Assembly: GCA_016793445.1 (NCBI GenBank)
Contig: JAEUME010000018.1
Coordinates: forward strand, 186,001-250,000
Source of the DNA: Hyphomicrobium sp.
GTDB lineage: Bacteria > Pseudomonadota > Alphaproteobacteria > Rhizobiales > Hyphomicrobiaceae
Reading direction: 5' to 3'
DNA: 64,000 nt
A program made the translations under genes and the position numbers. Under the pieces are notes generated by a model that was not told the DNA's origin, ran no database searches, and saw only the letters and a program-made list of their open reading frames with translations. This document shows positions 58,204 to 64,000 of the stretch, one piece after another; position 1 is the first letter of the stretch, and each line of letters begins with the position of its first letter.

Positions 58204-58608
58204 ATGATCGGACGGCTCAATCATGTGGCGATCGCGGTCAAGGACCTGGCCAAGGCGACGGCCGTCTATCGCAACGCGCTCGGCGCGAAAGTGACTGAGC
58301 CGACCCCGCAGCCCGAGCACGGTGTCACGGTCGTGTTCGTGGAGTTGCCCAACACCAAGATCGAATTCCTCGAGCCGCTCGGGGAAAATTCACCGATTGC
58401 GAAGTTCGTTGAGAAGAACCCCGATGGCGGGATCCATCACGTCTGCTACGAGGTGGACGACATCATCGCCGCCCGCGATCAGTTGAAAGCGCAGGGCGCC
58501 CGCGTGCTCGGCGACGGCGAACCCAAGATCGGCGCGCATGGCAAGCCCGTGCTGTTCCTGCATCCCAAGGATTTCCTGGGCACCTTGACCGAGCTTGAGC
58601 AGGTGTAG
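58204..58608 (+). CDS. mce: Methylmalonyl-CoA epimerase
   Basis: A 134-residue VOC-fold enzyme interconverting (2R)- and (2S)-methylmalonyl-CoA in propionyl-CoA metabolism. The metal ligands are His7 (LNHVAIAVKDL), Glu in TKIEFLEPLGENSPI, His in GGIHHVCYEVDD and Glu in TLTELEQV. The N-terminal half duplicates the C-terminal half. ATG 58204 follows AAGGAGATATTGTAG. It is six bases from the DUF1467 gene. Confidence 0.95.
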   Translation: MIGRLNHVAIAVKDLAKATAVYRNALGAKVTEPTPQPEHGVTVVFVELPNTKIEFLEPLGENSPIAKFVEKNPDGGIHHVCYEVDDIIAARDQLKAQGARVLGDGEPKIGAHGKPVLFLHPKDFLGTLTELEQV

Positions 58609-58614
58609 GACGCG

Positions 58615-58848
58615 ATGCGCAACTCGATCGCCATCGCCACCTTTTTCTGCGTCTGGTTCATCACGCTGTTCATGGTGCTCCCGTTCTTCGCCCGTACCCA
58701 GGACGAGGAGGGCAGCGTGGTCCCTGGCACGCCGGAAAGCGCTCCACACAAAATCAACATGTGGAAGGTCTTCGCGGTCAACACCATCGTGGCGGCCGTC
58801 GTGTTCTCAGGCGTCTACGCCGTGGTGTCATACCTGAACGCGCAGTGA
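58615..58848 (+). CDS. DUF1467 family membrane protein
   Basis: A 77-residue, two-span inner-membrane protein: MRNSIAIATFFCVWFITLFM then VLPF, and KVFAVNTIVAAVVFSGVYAV. The family is found nearly always between mce and proS in Rhizobiales; its function is unknown. ATG 58615 has GTAGGACGCG upstream. Confidence 0.9.
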   Translation: MRNSIAIATFFCVWFITLFMVLPFFARTQDEEGSVVPGTPESAPHKINMWKVFAVNTIVAAVVFSGVYAVVSYLNAQ

Positions 58849-58860
58849 GCTGATTTTGCG

Positions 58861-58980
58861 AACCACAACAAGACGGAAAGTATTTTAAAACAGCTTGTTA
58901 CGCGCAAAATCTAATTATGTTCTCAATGAATATTCACGTAACTAACTATTATTTCTCCAACAAAATAAGAGCCCAAGAGG
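58861..58980. other. AT-rich patch upstream of proS
   Basis: These 120 bases are about 67 percent A+T, against a clearly GC-rich window, and include runs such as TATTTTAAAA and CTAATTATGT. No ORF is visible. It could hold the proS promoter or be residual foreign DNA from replacement of proS. The remaining bases up to 59151 show no gene. Confidence 0.6.
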
Positions 58981-59151
58981 TCTCGCTTTTGTCATGAGGG
59001 CTTACCAGCCCTTCGGTGCGCAACATTCGCACTCATCCCCTTGTAGAACTCCCCCCGCCATTGCAACGGCCCGTTCAACCCGGTATTGGGGCCGAAACGG
59101 CCGGTGCGCTCGGCACCCGCTCGGATGGATGAAATAAGGTCGAAAACCCAC

Positions 59152-59247
59152 ATGCGCCTGCTGCGCTTTTTCCTGCCCGTTCTCTGGGACACGCCGAAGG
59201 AGGCTCCCATGGTTTCCGGCATTGCGATGCCGGGGAGAAGCCGATGA
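59152..59247 (+). pseudogene. Fossil N-terminus of the ancestral family II proS
   Basis: This 31-codon ORF, MRLLRFFLPVLWDTPKEAP followed by MVSGIAMPGRSR and TGA, matches the first ~25 residues of standard alphaproteobacterial (family II) prolyl-tRNA synthetase, which from memory read close to MRLSRFFLPILKETPKEAE then IVSHRLM. Homology ends at about residue 27. The stop overlaps the ATG of the intact, unrelated-type proS by four bases (ATGA). It is best explained as the 5' end of the displaced original gene, possibly kept as a leader that couples translation. Confidence 0.75.
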
Positions 59248-60776
59248 GCAAGCGCGCCTTATCCATCAGCCGCGAGCAAAGTTTTCCCGAGTGGTATCAG
59301 GCCGCGGTGCGCGACGGCGACATGGCCGAGACGAGCCCGGTGCGCGGCTGCATGATCATCAAGCCGTGGGGCTGGGGCGTCTGGGAGCGCATCCAGGCGG
59401 AGCTTGACGCCCGCATCAAGGATACCGGCCACGAGAACTGCTACTTCCCGTTGTTCATTCCGATGAGCTTCATCGCCAAGGAAGCAGAGCACGTGGAGGG
59501 TTTCGCCAAGGAGATGGCGGTCGTCACCCATCACCGCCTGAAGAACGAGGGCGGCAAGCTGGTGGTCGATCCGCAAGCCAAGCTCGAAGAACCGCTCATC
59601 GTACGCCCGACGTCCGAGACGATCATCGGCGATGCCTTCCAGCGCTGGATCAAAAGCTACCGCGACCTGCCGCTGCTCATCAATCAATGGGCCAATGTGG
59701 TGCGCTGGGAGATGCGCACGCGGCTGTTTCTGCGCACTGCCGAGTTCCTCTGGCAGGAGGGGCACACTGCGCACGCTGACCGCGACGACGCCATGGCCGA
59801 GACGTTGAAGATGCTCGAGGTCTATCGCGCGTTTGCCGAAGACGTGCTTGCGATGCCGGTGATAGCGGGCGAAAAGCCCGCAAACGAGCGCTTCCCCGGC
59901 GCTGACAACACGTATTCGATCGAGGCCATGATGCAGGACGGCAAGGCTCTGCAGGCCGGTACGTCGCATTACCTGGGCACGCACTTTGCGCAAGCGCAGA
60001 ACATCCAGTTCCAGAACGAGCAGGGTCAGCTCACCTATTGCCATACGACGAGCTGGGGCGTCTCGACGCGCCTGATCGGCGGCGTGATCATGACGCATGG
60101 CGACGACGACGGCTTGCGGATTCCACCCAGAATCGCGCCGCACCAGATCGTGATCGTTCCGATGCTGCGCGACAAGCCCGAGGACAAAGAACTGATCGAT
60201 TTCTGCGCCGCCCTTGAGAAGGATCTCAAGGCGCAAGGCGTCCGAGTGCTTGTCGACGCCAAGCCCATCAAGTCGGCCGAGAAGCGCTGGAATTGGGTAC
60301 GCCGCGGCGCACCCGTCATCGTTGAGATCGGCGGACGCGATGCGAGCGCAGGCAACGTCACCTTCATGCGGCGCGACAAGCTGCGGGAGGGCGACAAAGT
60401 CGCCTCGCACACAAAGGCGCGGGCTGATTTCGTCGCGGGCGTCCAACAGCTCCTCGACGGCATTCAGGCGGCTCTCTACGCAGAAGCCAAGGCGCGTCTT
60501 GACGGCAACATTCTTACCGGCATCAAGACGTTCGATGAACTGGCCGCGTATTTCGGCACTGTCGAGAACGATGATGAAGGCGGGGCCTTCAAGGGCTGGG
60601 CGCGGGTCGCGTGGTCGCGGCCCGAGGGCGACAAGCTCGAAGCCATCGCCGACCGGCTGAAGGCTCTGAAGCTTACGATCCGCAACGCGCCGCTCGATCA
60701 GACGGAAATTTCTGGGGCGTGCTTGTTCACGGGGGATACGGCACGGGAATATGTGTTGATCGGCCGAGCGTATTGA
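59244..60776 (+). CDS. proS: Prolyl-tRNA synthetase, archaeal/eukaryotic type (family I)
   Basis: A 510-residue class II aminoacyl-tRNA synthetase. The catalytic core reads SPVRGCMIIKPWGWGVWERI, KEAEHVEGFAKEMAVVTHHR, RPTSET (121-126), motif 2 RWEMRTRLFLRTAEFLWQEG (154-173) and QAGTSHYLGTHFAQAQNIQF, all family I features shared with human EPRS and Thermus ProRS. The C-terminus ends in the typical -AY. The zinc-domain cysteines of Thermus ProRS are absent. Most alphaproteobacteria have a shorter family II enzyme at this locus; a remnant of that type lies just upstream. GGGGAG is six bases before ATG 59244. Confidence 0.95.
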   Translation: MSKRALSISREQSFPEWYQAAVRDGDMAETSPVRGCMIIKPWGWGVWERIQAELDARIKDTGHENCYFPLFIPMSFIAKEAEHVEGFAKEMAVVTHHRLKNEGGKLVVDPQAKLEEPLIVRPTSETIIGDAFQRWIKSYRDLPLLINQWANVVRWEMRTRLFLRTAEFLWQEGHTAHADRDDAMAETLKMLEVYRAFAEDVLAMPVIAGEKPANERFPGADNTYSIEAMMQDGKALQAGTSHYLGTHFAQAQNIQFQNEQGQLTYCHTTSWGVSTRLIGGVIMTHGDDDGLRIPPRIAPHQIVIVPMLRDKPEDKELIDFCAALEKDLKAQGVRVLVDAKPIKSAEKRWNWVRRGAPVIVEIGGRDASAGNVTFMRRDKLREGDKVASHTKARADFVAGVQQLLDGIQAALYAEAKARLDGNILTGIKTFDELAAYFGTVENDDEGGAFKGWARVAWSRPEGDKLEAIADRLKALKLTIRNAPLDQTEISGACLFTGDTAREYVLIGRAY

Positions 60777-60798
60777 GCGGCATGGCGATTTTGCCAGA

Positions 60799-60853
60799 GT
60801 GAGGCTAGGCCAAAGCCTCACCGTCACGCGGGCGCAATCTGGCCCGATTGCGC
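60799..60853 (+). terminator. Two consecutive hairpins after proS
   Basis: GTGAGGCT/AGCCTCAC (60799-60821, 7-base loop) is followed by GCGCAATC/GATTGCGC (60832-60853, 6-base loop). Both stems are perfect over eight bases. No T-tract follows, so they may be attenuating or mRNA-stabilising structures in the proS-lolC gap. Confidence 0.55.
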
Positions 60854-60895
60854 GGGTAGCAGATCTGCCACCGCAACGAGAGGGAGTTCGCGGGG

Positions 60896-62167
60896 ATGAC
60901 AGCGGCTGTTGCTGATACCAAACCGTTTTCGCCGTTCGAGTGGATGCTCGCCGGACGCTATCTGCGCGCGCGGCGCAAGGAAGGCTTTATTTCGGTCATC
61001 GCGGGGTTTTCGTTTCTTGGCATCATGCTGGGCGTCGCGACGCTCATTATCGTGATGGCGGTGATGAACGGCTTCCGCAAGGACTTGTTCAGCAAGATCA
61101 TGGGCCTCAACGGCCACGTCATTATCACCCGCGTCAATGGACCGTTTGAGGACTATAAGGAGGCCGCCGCGAAGGTGATCGGCGTGCCGGGCGTAAAGTC
61201 GGCGCTGCCGCTCATCGAGGGGCAAGTGATGGTCTCCTCCAGCGTCCAGGCGCTTGGCGGGCTGGTGCGCGGCATCGACGAGCAGGGTCTCAAAAGCCTG
61301 AAGCTCGTCGCCGACAACGTGAAACTCGGTACTTTCGATGGCTTCGACAATCAGACCGGCATCGCCATGGGCGGGCGGCTGGCCAACCAGCTGCGCGTCT
61401 CCATCGGGGATACGGTGACGCTGGTTTCGCCGCGCGGCGCCGCCACACCGTTTGGAACGGCGCCGCGCTCCAAGCCCTACGTCATTTCGTCGATTTTCGA
61501 GCTCGGCATGTCCGAGTACGACCGCATGATCATGTTCATGCCGCTCGCGGAGGCCCAGAAATATTTCTCCAAGGGTAACGAGGTCGACGTGCTGGAGGTC
61601 GTGGTCGATAATCCCGAACGTGTCTCGCAATACAGCGCGGAAATCCGTAACGTGCTGGGCCCCGAGATGGGACTTTCGGATTGGCGCACGCGCAATGAAA
61701 CGTTCTTCACGGTGCTCGAGGTCGAGCGAAACGTGATGTTCATCATCCTGTCGCTCATCGTGCTCGTGGCCGCGCTCAACATCATTTCCGGTTTGATGAT
61801 GCTGGTTAAGGACAAGGGCCGCGACATCGCGATCCTGCGCACCATGGGCGCCTCCAAAGGCGCGATCATGCGCGTATTTCTCATCACCGGTGCGTCCATC
61901 GGCGTGGTCGGCACGATCGCGGGACTGATCCTGGGCGTGGTCTTCTGCTGGAACATCGACGGCATCAAGGATTTCGTGTCCTGGGTCACGGGCACGACCG
62001 TCTTCGATCCCTCCATCTATTACCTGACGAAGCTGCCGGCCGACATCGACCCGAGGGAAACGGCTGGTATCGTCGCCATGGCGTTCGCGCTTTCGGTGCT
62101 CGCCACGATCTATCCGTCGTGGAAGGCTTCCAAGCTCGATCCTGTCGAAGCGCTGCGGTACGAATAG
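60896..62167 (+). CDS. lolC: Lipoprotein-releasing ABC transporter permease LolC/LolE
   Basis: The 423-residue inner-membrane permease extracts outer-membrane lipoproteins for transfer to LolA. It has a first span near residue 30 (ISVIAGFSFLGIMLGVATLI), a large periplasmic domain, and three C-terminal spans with the FtsX-like segment DKGRDIAILRTMGASKGAIM. The C-terminus SWKASKLDPVEALRYE is typical. A single such gene usually serves both LolC and LolE roles in alphaproteobacteria. lolD follows immediately. Confidence 0.95.
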   Translation: MTAAVADTKPFSPFEWMLAGRYLRARRKEGFISVIAGFSFLGIMLGVATLIIVMAVMNGFRKDLFSKIMGLNGHVIITRVNGPFEDYKEAAAKVIGVPGVKSALPLIEGQVMVSSSVQALGGLVRGIDEQGLKSLKLVADNVKLGTFDGFDNQTGIAMGGRLANQLRVSIGDTVTLVSPRGAATPFGTAPRSKPYVISSIFELGMSEYDRMIMFMPLAEAQKYFSKGNEVDVLEVVVDNPERVSQYSAEIRNVLGPEMGLSDWRTRNETFFTVLEVERNVMFIILSLIVLVAALNIISGLMMLVKDKGRDIAILRTMGASKGAIMRVFLITGASIGVVGTIAGLILGVVFCWNIDGIKDFVSWVTGTTVFDPSIYYLTKLPADIDPRETAGIVAMAFALSVLATIYPSWKASKLDPVEALRYE

Positions 62168-62169
62168 CC

Positions 62170-62889
62170 ATGCAGGAACGAGTCCACATCATGATCAGCG
62201 AGCCTGTTCTGACGCTTGAAGCGGTGACGCGGTCATTCCGCCAGGGTACGCGCGAGATTGCGGTTCTTCAGGGCGCAAGCTGCGAGCTGATGCCGGGGCA
62301 GGCTGTTGCGCTCGTGGGGCCATCCGGCGCGGGCAAGTCCACGCTGCTGCACATCACGGGATTGCTGGAGCCGCCGACCTCGGGCCGCGTCGTCATCAAC
62401 GGGCATGACTGCGCACAGTTGACCGAGGCCGAGCGCACGCGCATGCGCCGCCGCGAAATCGGCTTCATCTATCAGTTTCACCAACTGCTGGCCGAATTCT
62501 CCGCCCTGGAGAATGTCGTCATTCCGCAGTTGATCCTGGGCCGCCGCCGCCGCGATGCCGAGCAGCGCGCGCGTGCGCTGCTGTCCTCTCTGGGGCTTGC
62601 CGATCGCGTCGATCACCGGCCGGCGGAGCTTTCGGGCGGCGAGCAGCAGCGCACGGCGATCTGCCGGGGCTTGGCCAATGCGCCCAAGCTGCTCTTGGCT
62701 GACGAGCCGACCGGCAATCTCGATCCGCACACCAGCGAGCACGTGTTCCAGGAATTGATCCGGCTCATCCGCGAGCACGGCGTTGCGGCATTGATCGCCA
62801 CCCACAATATGGATCTGGCGCGGCGCATGGATCGCGTCCTGATGATGCAGGAAGGCCGCTTGGTGGAGTTACTCCCCGCACAGATCTAA
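62170..62889 (+). CDS. lolD: Lipoprotein-releasing ABC transporter ATPase LolD
   Basis: A 239-residue ATPase of the MacB/LolD class. Walker A GPSGAGKST at 50-58, Q-loop FIYQFHQLLAEFSALENVVI, signature LSGGEQQRTAI, Walker B LLLADEPTGNLD and the switch histidine in ATHNMDLA are all present. ATG 62170 is two bases after lolC; ATG 62191, preceded by AGGAACGAG, is another option. Confidence 0.96.
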   Translation: MQERVHIMISEPVLTLEAVTRSFRQGTREIAVLQGASCELMPGQAVALVGPSGAGKSTLLHITGLLEPPTSGRVVINGHDCAQLTEAERTRMRRREIGFIYQFHQLLAEFSALENVVIPQLILGRRRRDAEQRARALLSSLGLADRVDHRPAELSGGEQQRTAICRGLANAPKLLLADEPTGNLDPHTSEHVFQELIRLIREHGVAALIATHNMDLARRMDRVLMMQEGRLVELLPAQI

Positions 62890-63004
62890 AGTGCTCGTTT
62901 GCAAAGTGCGCGTTGGGCCGATTGAGCTTGGTTTATCCAGTCCATTTTTTCGATAGCGGCCGCGCGACTGTTCCGGCGCCGCGGGCCGGTGCTAGATTGC
63001 TGGT

Positions 63005-64000
63005 ATGCCAGAGCTGACTCACAACCCCGTGCCGATACCCTTCATTCATCTCAAGGTTCACTCGGCCTACTCGCTGCTCGAAGGTGCGCTGCCGATTTCC
63101 AAGCTGGCCAAACTTGCCGCTGGCTATGGCTATCCCGCGCTGGGGCTGACCGATACAAATAACCTGTTTGGTGCACTTGAATTCTCCGAGAAACTTTCGG
63201 CGGAAGGTGTGCAGCCCGTCGTCGGCACGTCCCTCGACATAGATTTCGGCGATATGGCGGAAGCCGCCAACCCGCTGATGCGGTCCATGTCAAACACCCC
63301 GCGCGCGGGGGTCGCCGGCCGCATCGCCCTGTTCGCCATGAATGCGGATGGCTATGCGAACTTAATGAAGCTGTCGCGGGTGCTGTTCTTCGATCCCGCG
63401 CCCGACGAGCCGCCGCACATCACGATCGCACGGCTGGAGGAGGCGTCCGCCGGTCTCATCGCACTGACGGGCGGGCCGTTGGGACCTATCGACAAGGCGC
63501 TCCGCGAGGAACAGACCGAGCGTGCCATCGAGCGGCTCGCCGCCTTGGAGAAGATTTTCGGCGACCGCCTGTACGTGGAACTTCAGCGCCATGGTTTGCC
63601 CTCGGAGGAGCGCGTCGAGCCGCAGTTGTTGCGCCTCGCCTATGAGCGCGGGCTGCCTGTTGTCGCCACCAATGAATGCTATTTCGCCACCCGCTCCGAT
63701 TACGAGGCGCACGATGCTTTGCTGTGCATCGCCGATGGCCGTTATGTGGTGGAGGACAATCGCCGCCGCGCATCGCCCGAGCACTACTTCAAGAGCCCCG
63801 AGGAGATGGCGAAGCTGTTTGCCGATCTGCCAGAGGCGCTTCAGAATACGGTCGAGATCGCGATCCGCTGCGCCTTCCGGCCCAAGGGGCGAAAACCCAT
63901 TCTGCCGCGTTTTGTCAAGAGCGACGACAGCGTGCCGGAGATCGAGCAGTTCCGCCTCGAGGCCGCCGAGCTCAAGCGCCAGGCGATTGCGGGCTTGAAG
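63005..64000 (+). CDS. dnaE: DNA polymerase III alpha subunit (5' part, runs off the right edge)
   Basis: The frame opens at ATG 63005 and is still open at base 64000 (332 codons of about 1,150). The N-terminal PHP domain is seen as PFIHLKVHSAYSLLEGALPI (His15, His19) and YPALGLTDTNNLFGALEFSE, followed by VVGTSLDIDFG, then LVVATNECYFATRSDYEAHD. The usual alphaproteobacterial order lolC-lolD-dnaE supports the replicative DnaE1 rather than the mutasome DnaE2. Confidence 0.97.
   Translation, partial: MPELTHNPVPIPFIHLKVHSAYSLLEGALPISKLAKLAAGYGYPALGLTDTNNLFGALEFSEKLSAEGVQPVVGTSLDIDFGDMAEAANPLMRSMSNTPRAGVAGRIALFAMNADGYANLMKLSRVLFFDPAPDEPPHITIARLEEASAGLIALTGGPLGPIDKALREEQTERAIERLAALEKIFGDRLYVELQRHGLPSEERVEPQLLRLAYERGLPVVATNECYFATRSDYEAHDALLCIADGRYVVEDNRRRASPEHYFKSPEEMAKLFADLPEALQNTVEIAIRCAFRPKGRKPILPRFVKSDDSVPEIEQFRLEAAELKRQAIAGLK

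Noticed and set aside
58992..59222. Minus-strand ORF upstream of proS
   Set aside because: Arg-rich, no ribosome site, and it overlaps the proS fossil on the other strand, which has a better explanation.
59259..60827. 522-codon open frame antisense to proS
   Set aside because: Shadow ORF; the synthetase motifs are all on the plus strand.

Overview
The window reads as a stretch of a GC-rich alphaproteobacterial chromosome, most probably Hyphomicrobiales (Hyphomicrobiaceae-like). I infer this from the Rhizobiales-type porin, the order tig-clpP-clpX-lon-HU, a long nuo operon followed by birA-rnj-mce-DUF1467-proS-lolC-lolD-dnaE, the two-domain cold-shock protein, and Rhizobiales-style palindromic intergenic repeats. 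No phage, transposase, rRNA or CRISPR array is visible. Almost everything is housekeeping or envelope biology. Taxonomic identity is inference; no search was run.

Layout. 1-5.8 kb: a porin cut by the left edge, an orphan membrane protein, and opgG-opgH for osmoregulated periplasmic glucan synthesis (a second, OpgD-like gene lies at 23.4-25.0 kb). 5.8-8.6 kb: the ycjX-ycjF stress pair and a 28-residue membrane peptide. 8.8-13.7 kb: a sulfate assimilation operon on the minus strand, cysH-cysD-cysN followed by two TauE/SafE permeases. 13.9-15.6 kb: a flavoprotein and glyoxalase I. 16.3-22.5 kb: a double cold-shock protein, a DUF192 protein, a copper operon (Csp-like storage protein, CopC, CopD), tRNA-Pro, an orphan HlyD-type adaptor and several very small exported or membrane proteins separated by strong hairpins. 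22.6-28 kb: periplasmic glutathione peroxidase, opgD, a secreted vWA protein, an SRPBCC protein and mercaptopyruvate sulfurtransferase.

28.7-37.3 kb: tRNA-Leu, then trigger factor, ClpP, ClpX, Lon and HU (a protein quality control block; lon has a heat-shock-type promoter), tRNA-Val, a DUF1993 gene and tRNA-Asp. 37.5-55.6 kb: the complete set nuoA-N for respiratory complex I, interrupted by seven non-canonical genes. Two of these are tiny membrane proteins coupled to their neighbours by ATGA overlaps, and one is a four-helix-bundle (23S IVP-like) cassette bounded by inverted ACTCCCT-type repeats. 55.6-64 kb: birA, RNase J, methylmalonyl-CoA epimerase, DUF1467, proS, lolC, lolD and the start of dnaE.

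The most interesting observation is at proS. The functional gene encodes an archaeal/eukaryotic-type (family I) prolyl-tRNA synthetase. Immediately upstream is a 31-codon ORF whose sequence matches the N-terminus of the usual alphaproteobacterial (family II) prolyl-tRNA synthetase. Its stop codon overlaps the start codon of the new gene. This looks like in-place replacement of an essential gene, with the first ~25 codons of the old gene left behind as a fossil that may now act as a leader for translational coupling.
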